Shown piece after piece: positions 43,592-54,376 of a stretch of 64,000 nt of DNA. The translations under genes were made by a program, and so were the position numbers. The notes below the pieces were generated by a model that was given only the letters and a program-made list of their open reading frames with translations, was not told the origin of the DNA and made no database searches. This stretch comes from Eustoma russellianum (Eukaryota; Streptophyta; Magnoliopsida; Gentianales; Gentianaceae): positions 20,027,724 to 20,091,723 of the forward strand of contig AP025051.1 of the NCBI GenBank assembly GCA_036186865.1. The letters run 5' to 3'. Each line of letters starts with the position of its first letter. The stretch's first letter is position 1.

Positions 43592-44918
43592 TGATGAGCT
43601 ACAGCCTAACCTTGTGGATACAAACACTGACGATGACACCTCATTGCCCCACAATGGTCCCATAACAAGGAGTATGGCTAAGAAATTGTTACAATGTGTT
43701 GAATCATTTCTTTACAGGCATGAAGAGGATGAGCCAAGCAAAGATGATGTCCATTGGGTTTATATGATACAAGCTATGATCTAGTTGTATCAAATGCATG
43801 TTGTACATATCTTTAGATGTTCTTTTAATATTGTTAGTTTGTTAACTTTGTTTTAGGATAGTTTGTGTTGTATTCTTGCCTTATCTTTTAGGTACACGTT
43901 TTTAGCTTGAAGATGCAAATCAAACCTGAATTTTTGTCCAAACAAAGAGGTGAAATGCAAGTAGCTTACAAGCAAGGTGGTGACAAGCACCCATGTCAAA
44001 AAATCTGATTTCTTCTCACGTGAATAAGGAAGAAACAAGCAGCTCAAAGCTATAACCAATAGGAAGGAGTCTTGCAAAAGCTTAAACCAATCACAATCAA
44101 GTTAGAAGAAGAATGCAAGCTGCTCAACATTTGATCCAATCAAATTCTTGAAGAAAAACGTTGGTTTAAGGCCTAGATACTTTGAAAATTCAAAGACCAA
44201 CTTGCAACCAATCAAAAGGGAGTTCAACCAAGCTGCTCACTACAACATCCAATCAGAATTTTTGGCTGAATTCAAGCAAGGAAAGAAACGTTGTCTAAGC
44301 AAAGTTTGTTTGAAAATTCAACACCAAGTTGCAACCAATCAAAGGCCTTTCTCAAAGCAAGCTGCTCTATGTGTTATCCAATCAAATTGATCAAAGAAAG
44401 AAGGCTGAATCTAGCAAAGAATACACGGCAAGCAACCAGAACTTTTGGAACCAAAAGATGCTCAAACAATTTCCAAGCAAAGCATGTCATTTTAGACTAG
44501 TACCTTGTACATTAAAGCTTGTACTTCCTAGCATTTTCGTTTGTATAAGTAAGGGTAGGAACCAGATTGTAAAAACAACCATTATCAAACATATTTCAAT
44601 CAAATTTCCTTCAAGGAGTTCACAACTATTTCTTAGTTGAAGTTTGAAACCACTAACGGTTTTCTTGCAAGTTCCTAGCCTAGAACTTGTTAGTATTTGC
44701 TTCATCATTTGGTTTACAGCATCTTAGGGTCTCATTGAGGTTTTAGATGTGTTGGAGTGCCAAAGAGGGAGAGGTGTTGGCATAAATTGAGCCAAGAACA
44801 ATGGTTAAAGTTCAAGGGGTATCTTGGAGATGTTCTTTGACATAGCTTGTGTTCAAATCAGTTTGGAATAGGAGACAAAGTCCTTGGCAACATTTTCTAG
44901 CCTTCATTTGGCTCATCA
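43592..44918 (+). repeat. Gyp-5 5' LTR
   Basis: 1327 bp. Seven CCAAT words, six of them CCAATCA, lie at 44056-44384, about 170-500 bp before a TATA-like 'tataagta' at about 44554. No gene is present. Confidence 0.95.
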
Positions 44919-44920
44919 AT

Positions 44921-44932
44921 TGGTATCAGAGC
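44921..44932 (+). promoter_or_regulatory. Gyp-5 primer-binding site (tRNA-iMet)
   Basis: TGGTATCAGAGC, 2 nt after the LTR. Confidence 0.9.
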
Positions 44933-46706
44933 TTTGGTTAGTCTTCTATTCATGTTTACATTGTTTAAACTTGCATATGAATGTTGCTGCCCAAACCGTA
45001 TGTTGAACTGATTTGCGTTTAGTTGCTGATTGTTTAGATAGTTAGTTTATGTTTTAAAGTGCTTGTTAGATAGTATACTATAGTTTGGTAACTTAGTTTA
45101 GTGGCAAAACCGAAAACACCCCACAAAAAGAACTTAGACTAGTTGATAGTTTAATTTTTCATCTTGTAGTACTTAAAATTCTGTTTTAGTACTTTTGTGC
45201 AAACTGTTTAGACGTTTTATATGCTGCCTTATTTAGCTTAGTTGATCTTCATTATACCTTAATCTAGTAGTTTAAGTGTTAGTTTAGTTGTGTCCTTAAA
45301 AGAGAAAACTTGAACACAAAATAGATTAGTTGATACTTTAGCTTGTAATCAAGTAGTTAAAGTTCTGTTTTTAGTACTTATGAGCAATCTGTTTAAAACG
45401 TTTTTAGTGCTGCCTTGTTTAGCTTAGTTAGACTAGATTACAACATAGTTTAAGTGTTTAGATGTTTGTTTAGTTTAGCACAAGAAAACCAAAAACCAAA
45501 GAACAAAACAAAGTAGTTTTAGCTAACTAAGTGTGCTGCCTAGTTCATGTTCATACACGTTTGTTAGGAGCTGCATCTAGTGTCATTTAGTTTAGAATCT
45601 GATTGCATCATACAAACAAAAAAAACCAACAAAAACAAGGTAGGATAGATCACTTAAAAACCGAACAAAACAAGATAGCTTAGTTGCATCAAAACTGATT
45701 TTTCCATTAGTGTTAGTAAACAGCCTTTATAGATTGCATTTAGAAACAAATAAGTTGCATTTAGCCATCTTAAGATTACTTAGATCATTTGCATCAAAAA
45801 CAGAAAAAGGAAAAAGAACAAACTGCCCAAAACCGTGTGGATTAAAACAACTTTTAAAGCTCATTTGAAATCTTGGTGTATGCTAATAGCTTTATCTTTT
45901 TGTTGATTTCAATTGTTTCAAACAACTTGTTGGACTTAGATATATTCTGAAAGTTAGGAATTGTTTAAGCCCCACATTGTTAAAGAGCTATCCAATTGTT
46001 GTTTTAGATCAATTTCTGAACTTACATTGCACTTTATACAATTTGATCTTGTTGTAATTGTGAATTGAATTCCCACTACATAGTGTTTAGCCGTGTTGTG
46101 TACGAGGAACTTTCAAATTCCAAATACAACAAACCATGTGCAATTAAAGGCCGTGGGCAATGTCTCATGTAGGCCGTGAGGAGTAGTCTCACAACAATCA
46201 AGCAAAACCCTCCAAAGAAAGAAAATTAAGCTTGATTGAGAAATACGCGAGAGAAAAGCCAATATTTGTCAAACAAGTAAGAGGCAAGACAAGAGAGGAT
46301 TGCACAAGAAAGCCAAGTGAGGAAAAAGCCAAAAGATAAACGTTGCAAAAAGGGAAATCCCTGTGCAAAGCTCAAAAGAAAGAAAGTGCCCAAACCAAAC
46401 CAAAAGTGTTGTAGTTTTGAGATTTTGAAAGTTTCTGAAGCAAACCCTTGCTAGCACTTTGTTTGTGTGTCTTTACTTTCACCTTACTACAATTGATAAT
46501 TGCATATGCTGTAAAGTAAATTGAGGGATTGTCTTAAAACAACCCCGTAGATTTCTTTCAGCCCGAACAACAATTTGACTTCTGTGATTTACTTGAATCC
46601 TTAGGAGAAATAGTCCAAATTGCTGTTTTGAACAATTGTCAACATAAAGTAGAGTATTTGCATCTTATCAATATTTTATTTGGCTTTTGAGATTGTTTTC
46701 TGAATC
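44933..46706 (+). other. Gyp-5 leader with structured elements
   Basis: Homologous to the Gyp-1 leader. Tandem hairpins at 46149-46193 (first stem slightly changed: GTGGG for GTGAG), the CAATCAAGC/GCTTGATTG stem at 46195-46203 with 46230-46238, and the GATTGT...ACAACC hairpin near 46527. No gene. Confidence 0.6.
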
Positions 46707-47348
46707 ATGGGTCCCCAACAGAAAGATAATGCATCATCCCCGTCTCCATCTACTCCTGTCCCATCCCCAGTCCCTGTTACCATAGAGAATATACAACAAA
46801 CACTCACTTTCCTTGTTAATCAATTTGGTTTAATGAGAAGTGACATAGAGGATAACAAACAAAGGATAAGCAAAGTAGAAAAGCCTACCTCAGATCAAAA
46901 GGAACCTAGTATACCTTTTCAAGAAGGCACCTCTTATGGTAATGAGTCTCATGTTGAACGTACAAAAGTCACATCACTTAGAGGTAGAGGTAGAGGTCGA
47001 GGTAGTAATGGTGGTCGTAGGAACCTTTCTTTTGAGGAAAGATTTGATAGTCTCCCTGAGTACAATGAAGAACCCTATCTAGAGGAAAGATATGATGAAC
47101 GTCAACCTGATAGGGATGAACATCTTGAAGAAGAATACATTACTACAAAACTGACAATTCCCCCCTTCCATGGAAAAAGTGATCCTGAAACATATTTGCA
47201 ATGGGAAACAAAGGTAGATCATATGTATTCTTGCACTAACTATTCTGAATTGGCCAAAGTGCGGTATGCAACTTTTGAATTTGTAGATTATGCTTTACTT
47301 TGCTGGGAACAATTGAAGAACACCAGGAGAAATTGTCACTTGGTCTGA
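46707..47348 (+). pseudogene. Gyp-5 gag, N-terminal part
   Basis: 213 residues, very close to Gyp-1 gag: P/S-rich start, short coiled coil, R-G-R-G-R-G patch, and the first half of the capsid-like domain. Near 47332 a deletion of ~16 nt relative to Gyp-1 ('aggagaa' joined to 'ttgtcacttgg') shifts the frame, so translation ends at 47348. Confidence 0.85.
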
Positions 47349-47600
47349 GCTGAAACAAGAGATGAGGAAGAGATTCATATCTCCTTCCTATGAAAGAAGC
47401 GTTTTCCAGAAATTGCAAACAACTTTCTCAAGGTAATAGATCTGTTGATGAATTTTATAAAGAGTTAGAACATTTGCTTACCAGGGCTAACATAGAAGAA
47501 GCGGAGGAAGCCACAATGGCTAGATTTCTAGCTGGCTTGAACAAAGAGATTGCATTTAAGGTGGAACTTACACCTTACTCAGATCTGGCTTGGTATGGTT
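47349..47600 (+). pseudogene. Gyp-5 gag, middle part
   Basis: Capsid-domain second half (S-V-D-E-F-Y-K-E...M-A-R-F-L-A-G-L-N), reached only after two more frame changes: an extra A in 'ttgcaaacaac' near 47416 relative to Gyp-1, and a change around 'ggcttggtatgg' near 47590. Confidence 0.8.
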
Positions 47601-49292
47601 CACATTGCTGAAAAAGTGGAAAGACAATTGAAGGTAAAAACTTCTAACCCTTCTTTTCAGACTAATCCTTTGAGTTTTCCTAGAACACAGCCCAGGACGC
47701 CATTCCGTCCACAACAAGGTCAAGGCCGTGGATCCCAAGGAAAATCAACCCAGAACATCCAAAATCGTCCAAAGCTTCCAATCATTGATAAAGGCAAAGC
47801 CAAGGTGGAAGGTACGCCTAACTTTAAGACTCGTGATATTCAATGTTTTAAATGCTTAGGAAAAGGTCATTTTGCTAATCAATGTCCCAACCCTAAACGC
47901 ATCTTGTTTATTGAAGAGTCTAATGAATATTATTCTGAGGAAAAATTGGAAGAGAATGAAGAAAACAAAGAAATTGAGCAAACGTGTGAGGAAGAAGAAG
48001 AGATTATTGAAGAGATTAATGAATGTGAAACAAAAGAGTTCTTAGTTGTCCGTCGAGCTCTAAGTGCCCAAATTAAGACTGAAGAACCTGAAATACAACG
48101 AGAGAACATATTCCACATTCACTGTATGGTTAAGAAGAAAGTCTGCACTTTAATCATTGACTCCGGTTCATGTACCAATGTTGCAAGTTTTGAACTTGTT
48201 AGGAAACTTGAGTTACCTTTAATTAATCACCCCCGTCCTTATAGACTTACGTGGCTTAATGAGTGTGGTGAAGTTAAAGTAACAAAGCAAGTCCTAGTTC
48301 CTTTGTCAATTGGTGGGTATTCTGCTGAGGTGTTATGTGACGTAGCCCCTATGCAATCAAGTCATATCTTATTAGGTAGACCGTGGCAATTTGACAACAA
48401 AGTTACTTATGATGGTTACCTGAATAGATATTCCTTTAGGCATAACAACAAACTGTTCAAATTAAACGCCTTGCCCCCGCACAAAGTCTTTGAGGATCAA
48501 CAACGAATGTTAAAAAGCTATAATGATCCAAAAGAAAAGGAATTGGAAAGGATCTTTATCAAAGAACACCAACTGAGAAGTTCTCATCTTAAAGTTGAAC
48601 CGAAAGAAAACAAAGTTTCTACTGAACCATCTCTAAAGAAAAGCGCATTCTTTGCATCTCAAAGTGAGGTATTCCATGCTATCAATTCAAACAAAAATGT
48701 TTATATCTTGCTTTACAAAGAAGCACTGTTCTCTTCAACTGAAATACCATCTACTTTACCAAGTGAAGTTGCATCTTTACTTCAAGAATTTTCTAGCTTG
48801 TTTCCTGAAGGAGATCCCCCAGGTTTACCACCTCTCAGAGGCATTGAGCATCAAATAGATTTCATTCCAGGAGCTGTTCTGCCAAACAGGCCTGCCTATA
48901 GAGCCAATCCAGAGGAAACTAAGGAAATCCAAAAGCAAGTTGAGGAATTATTGACTCAAGGTAAAGTAAGAGAGAGTATGAGTCCGTGTGCTGTTCCTGT
49001 TATCATTGTCCCTAAGAAAGATGGAACTTGGAGAATGTGTACTGACTGTAGAGCCATCAATAAGATCACTGTGAAGTATAGATACCCTATTCCTAGGTTG
49101 GATGACATGTTGGATATGTTACATGGGTCTAGGTGCTTTAGCAAAGTAGATCTTAAGCAAGGATATTTCCAAGTGAGAATTAGGGAAGGTGATGAATGGA
49201 AAACTGCCTTTAAGACTAAGTTTGGATTGTACGAATGGTTAGTTATGCCCTTTGGTTTAACCAATGCCCTTTGGTTTAACCAATGCCCCTAG
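47600..49292 (+). pseudogene. Gyp-5 gag C-terminus, protease, RT first half
   Basis: Read in one frame from about 47600: basic linker, CCHC knuckle from 47843, acidic stretch, protease with D-S-G at 48159, H-I-L-L-G-R-P-W, and RT up to M-P-F-G-L-T-N-A. A 19-bp tandem duplication (49248-49266 repeated at 49267-49285) shifts the frame just before the catalytic Y-F-D-D. Confidence 0.9.
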
Positions 49293-51612
49293 TACTTTCA
49301 TGAGGTTAATGAATGAGGTCTTAAGGAAATTCATAGGGAAATTTGTAGTAGTTTACTTTGATGATATTCTTATCTACTCCAAAACCCTAAGTGAACACCT
49401 GAACCATCTAAGAGCCGTTTTTGTCACCCTACAGAAAGAAAAGTTGTATGCTAATTTCAAGAAGTGTTCTTTCTGTCTGGAGAAGGTTACATTCTTAGGA
49501 TTTGTGATTAGTGCTGAAGGAATTGAAGTAGATCAAGAGAAAGTTAAATCCATAACTGAGTGGCCAACCCCTAAGTCTGCTGGAGATGTTAGGAGTTTTC
49601 ATGGATTAGCTAGTTTCTATAGACGTTTTGTGAAGGATTTCTCTACCATAGCTGCACCCTTGAATGAATTAGTCAAGAAAGATGTAAGATTTGAATGGGG
49701 AGAAACACAACAACAAGCCTTTGAGGAACTTAAGAAACGTCTAACTTCTGCACCTATCCTGAGATTGCCCAACTTTGATGAAACGTTTGAAGTTGAATGT
49801 GATGCCAGTGGAGTTGGCATTGGAGCTGTATTGCATCAAGGTAACAAACCTGTTGCCTACTTTAGTGAGAAATTGAAAGGAGCTTCCATCAATTATTCAA
49901 CATATGATAAAGAATTGTATGCCCTTGTCCGTTCTTTGCAAACTTGGCAACATTGTCTGCAACCTAAGGAATTTGTGATTCATACTGATCATGAAAGCCT
50001 TAAGTATCTAAAAGGTCAAGGAAAATTGAACAAAAGACATGCCAAATGGGTTGAATTCATTGAACAATTCCCTTATGTGATCAAGTATAAGCAAGGAAAA
50101 GAAAATGTTGTTGCTGATGCCTTATCTCGTCGCTATACTTTGATTACTACTCTTTCATGTAACATGTTTGGTTTTGAGTCTATCAAAGAGATGTATCATT
50201 CTGATCATGACTTTAGTTCTATATATCAAGCATGCGTTGAGTCCCCTTTTGCCAAATATTACTTGCATGATGGATATTTGTTTAAGGAACATAAGTTATG
50301 TGTACCAATGTGTTCATTAAGAGAGTTGTTGATAAAAGAAGCTCATGGAGGAGGTTTAATGGGTCATTTTGGATCGTTAAAAACGTTGGAAACACTTAAG
50401 GAACATTTCTTCTGGCCGCATATGAGAGCACATGTTGATAAGGTATGTGACCAATGTATTACTTGCAAGCAAGCAAAATCTAGAACACAACCACTTGGGT
50501 TGTACACTCCCTTATCCGTCCCAAGCTCACCCTGGACTGATATTTCTATGGACTTTGTATTGGGATTGCCTCGATCCAAAACTGGTAAAGATAGCATCTT
50601 TGTTGTTGTTGATAGATTTTCCAAAATGGCACATTTCATTGCATGTAAGAAAGTTGATGATGCTATTCATATTGCTGATTTGTTCTTTAAGGAGATTGTT
50701 AGATTGCATGGCATGCCACGTACGATTGTTAGTGATAGAGATACAAAGTTTCTAAGTCATTTCTGGCGTGTTTTGTGGAGTAAACTTGGTACTAAATTGT
50801 TATTTTCTACAACTGCTCACCCACAAACCGATGGTCAAACTGAAGTTGTTAATAGAACTTTGTCTCAACTGTTACGTGTTGTCATTCAAAAGAACTTGAA
50901 GAATTGGGAAGATTGCTTAGCTTACATTGAGTTTGCATACAATAGAGTTGTTCATAGTGGAACATTGCATTCTCCTTTTGAAGTTGTTTATGGCTTTAAC
51001 CCTTTGTCCCCGCTTGATCTTGTTCCCATACCTGTTCATGAACGTGTTAGTTTAGATGGTGAACGAAAAGCAAAACTTGTGAAAGAATTGCATGAAAAGG
51101 TTAAGTCACAACTTGAAGCTAAGAATAAAGTGTATGCCAATAGAGCCAACAAGAATCGTAAAGTTGTTATATTTGAACCTGGTGATCTTGTTTGGTTACA
51201 CTTGAGGAAAGAAAGACTCCCTAAGGAAAGGGACTCAAAGTTGAAGCCAAGAGGCGATGGACCGTTCAAAGTGTTGAAACGGCTTGGTGATAATGCCTAT
51301 GTTCTCGATCTTCCTGAAGAAAGGTATGGTCCTATCTCTAAAACTTTTAATGTTGCTGACCTTTCTCCGTTTAGTGTTGATTCAGATTCGAGGACGAATC
51401 CTTTTCAAGTGGGAGGGAATGATGAGCTACAGCCTAACCTTGTGGATACAAACACTGACGATGACACCTCATTGCCCCACAATGGTCCCATAACAAGGAG
51501 TATGGCTAAGAAATTGTTACAATGTGTTGAATCATTTCTTTACAGGCATGAAGAGGATGAGCCAAGCAAAGATGATGTCCATTGGGTTTATATGATACAA
51601 GCTATGATCTAG
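49264..51612 (+). pseudogene. Gyp-5 RT second half, RNase H, integrase and LTR-encoded tail
   Basis: 782 residues in frame. It has RT Y-F-D-D (49354-49365), RNase H (E-C-D-A-S-G-V-G-I-G, H-T-D-H-E-S-L), the integrase H-H-C-C finger, core S-M-D-F / S-D-R-D / Q-T-E and the GPY/F-like module. The frame then crosses the PPT into the 3' LTR at 51420 and continues for 64 residues to a stop at 51610-51612. The tail has GPITR followed by F-L-Y-R-H...D-E-P...W-V. There is no chromodomain. This portion is undamaged. Confidence 0.9.
51385..51419 (+). promoter_or_regulatory. Gyp-5 pre-PPT palindrome and polypurine tract
   Basis: GATTCG-AGGA-CGAATC (51385-51400) and AAGTGGGAGGGAA (51407-51419). Confidence 0.8.
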
Positions 51613-51729
51613 TTGTATCAAATGCATGTTGTACATATCTTTAGATGTTCTTTTAATATTGTTAGTTTGTTAACTTTGTTTTAGGATAGTTTGTGTTGTA
51701 TTCTTGCCTTATCTTTCAGGTACACGTTT
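51420..51729 (+). repeat. Gyp-5 3' LTR, first segment
   Basis: 310 bp up to the Gyp-6 insertion, including the tail-coding part; the last five bases, CGTTT, are the duplicated target. Confidence 0.9.
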
Positions 51730-53121
51730 TGATGAGGCTGAGGAGCAGCCCCCTAATGAGGAGCTTGCACAAGGTGCCCTTAACCATAAGGGGCCGTTGA
51801 CAAGGAGCCAAACCAAGAGGATTAATGGTTTTCAACTTGGTTTTGATATTGGCTCTTTTCTAACCAAACATGTGCAAGATGAACCAATGGATGTTCCTCC
51901 TAAATGGGTGCTCATTGTTGAGCCTAAGAACTGATTGTCCAATGATAGTCAGTCCGCTTGTTGGTGCCGTTTCTGTGGCTTTTAGTTGTCCTTTCGTTTG
52001 CTTCTTTTAACGTTTGTTTAGAATACTTATGTTTGGTGTATGAGTGTGTTTTGTAGGTGTTACAAGTCTTGGATCAAACGTTTTGAGCTTTGGAAAGGAG
52101 GGCTTCTCAGATTTGGGCCAAGCTTGTCCACACAAGGCTGTTTTGGGATTTTGGGCTTCCAATTGAGATGGGGCGTGCATGGGCCAGCTGGACCTTAAAG
52201 AAGACTTAATTTGGAGCATCTTTCATGCTTTGGGTTTTGCCAAAATCAGTCCACAAAAAGAGATACAAGAGATGCAAGAAAGAAGTCCAAAACAAGCCCA
52301 ATCATGCAATTTAGGGTTTCGGCTATCTTGAGGCAAGGGGCAGCCGCCTAGGCTCTTCAAGGGTGATTAAGAGACTTTCCATAATGATATAAATCAGCTT
52401 GGAAGGATTGGAATGAATTATGGAAGTCACAATTGAAGATTGGGAGCAAATAAGGAGACAATTCAAGGAAAAGGAAGTTACCAAAATTAGAGCTTGTGTC
52501 ACAAGGAAAGGGGTATTGGCGTTTTTATGGGAGCAAAGGAGGCACAAGGCAAGTCTAGAAGAATGGCAATAATACATCAATTGAGGATTGAGACAATAAT
52601 TGGGGATTTGCCAAGAGAAGGGAACTTACCTAAATTAACAAAATTCAGCATCTTGCACATCAAAAGGAAGGAGGCGCACCACATGGAGGCTCCAAGGAAG
52701 CCCTAGCCGTTTTGTGAGAGTGTTTTACAAGACTTGTAATCATATATATAGATCACTTAGCATTTCTTTGAAGAGTTAGACTATTTTTCATCTTTGAACT
52801 ATAAACCCTAGTGTTTTATGTTATCTTTTGTTCTTGAGTTTTCTTGAATAAAAGTTTGTGTTTTTCCTTTGGTTTACACATATCTAAATCAAGGCTAGAC
52901 CCAATTAAGGATTGTGTGTTCCTTGTTGGTGATCCACAATCCAAGGATACGGAACGACGTGTTGGATTGAGCGGATTGAAACGCACATAGCCAAACGAAT
53001 TTGGAGGCTTGAAGGAAGGTGGTTGCTTGGCGCCATTGTCCATCACATTCAAGGCTTGAAGGACGTTTGGAGAGTGAAGAAAGATCGGGACAACATTAAC
53101 ATACGAACCATATTCGTATCA
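51730..53121 (+). repeat. Gyp-6 5' LTR
   Basis: TGATGAGGC...CGTATCA, 1392 bp. TATATATA at 52743-52750 and AATAAA at 52847-52852, about 100 bp apart, suggest a short R region between them. The frame at 51734-51934 is the tail-coding region, not a separate gene. Confidence 0.95.
52743..52750 (+). promoter_or_regulatory. Gyp-6 TATA box
   Basis: TATATATA in 'aatcatatatatagatc', with AATAAA about 100 bp downstream. Same in the 3' LTR at 60153-60160. Confidence 0.55.
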
Positions 53122-53123
53122 AG

Positions 53124-53135
53124 TGGTATCAGAGC
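53124..53135 (+). promoter_or_regulatory. Gyp-6 primer-binding site (tRNA-iMet)
   Basis: TGGTATCAGAGC, 2 nt after the LTR. Confidence 0.9.
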
Positions 53136-54376
53136 TCTCGTTTATCTTCATCTCACATATCCTTTCTTTTGTCATTAGTGTCATTCTTGTTATTCTCAAT
53201 CATTCAAAAAAAAAAAAAAAAAAACGCCTCTTGTCAAAAAAAAAAAAAAAAAAAAAATTTGATCTTTTACTTCATTTCATCAAAAACAAAAACAAAGATT
53301 GTTCTTTTCTTTCAGTCCAACGAAAACCACAAAAAAAAAAGACTTCACCTTTTGCATCACTATTGATCACCTATCATTAAAGATCTCATCTTTAACACAC
53401 TTAATCATAGGATCCTTGTTGTTTGCATTGAATAGGATTTAACTCCACCTAAAATCAGTCCAAGGCCTAAAAGAAGCTACCTTTGAGTCAAATACCTTGT
53501 TGTTATCGAAGCTTTTAATTAAATTTGCTTGTGTGATATTGAATACAAGTTTGTTTGTTTTGGTTGTATTGGTATCCAAGGAAAAATCTGTTCTTTCTAC
53601 TACACATCCATACAAACACAAAAAGGATCATCTTTCAAGCATACACAACTGATTTTCGCAACAACAAACAAAGGTTGCATCAAGGCGGCGTTGAACGTCA
53701 AAAAAAAAAAAAAAAAAAGGGCAAAGAAAACGTGCACAACCCAACAAAAAAGAAGTGCACAAAGAAAGGAAGAGAAAAGAAGTTCTTTTTGTCCAAAAGT
53801 TCCATCTTTTTGCATCTACCATCCAAGTTCACAAAAGCAAAACAAAAGGCCGTGTGTTTACCCCAAAACAACACGCATAAAACCTTCAATTCTCCACCTT
53901 GGATACACATTCATACTATCAATCAAAGAACTTGCATTTGATATTGCATAAGTTGGTTTAATTAAAGATTGCCCAGGACAACCCCTAGCAATTCTTTGGT
54001 TCAACCAACTACATCACTTTTGGTTTCTTGTTTCTTTGAATCATAGTTATTAAGTGTGTTTTAAATTGTGCTCTAAACTTCGTGACGCTGTTTCACCACT
54101 TGTTGACCAATTGGTGTTTTTGAAGGACAAAAGAAGCTTGCAAGGAAAGAAAACGAAACAGATTGTGGTTAGCCAATTTGGGACTTGCCTTAAGAGGTTC
54201 TAGCTCAAGATTGGCCAAGGAAAAACACTTGAACAATTGAGAGAAAACAAGGGAGGACAAAAAAAGGCCAAACAGATTTTCGTTTTTATTTCTCTTTTTG
54301 TTTTCACTAACAACTCACTTTTGTTTCTTGTGTTAGTTTTCTTCTTTTCTTGTTTGTGAAAGCGTTTCAGGTTGCC
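53136..54376 (+). other. Gyp-6 leader with oligo(A) tracts
   Basis: 1.24 kb untranslated. Three A-runs of 19, 22 and 19 bp (53206-53224, 53236-53257, 53700-53718) give K-rich false frames. A GATTG...CAACC hairpin block lies at 53967-53984. Just before the ATG, 'tttcttgtttgtgaaagcg' leads to 'tttcag', a possible 3' splice site. Confidence 0.55.

Noticed and set aside
51704..51934. Apparent separate small gene in the Gyp-6 5' LTR
   Set aside because: It is the 5' LTR copy of the polyprotein tail, functional only as the end of gag-pol in the 3' LTR.
53123..53380. Lysine-rich small proteins in the Gyp-6 leader
   Set aside because: Produced by oligo(A) tracts; no conserved start or domain.
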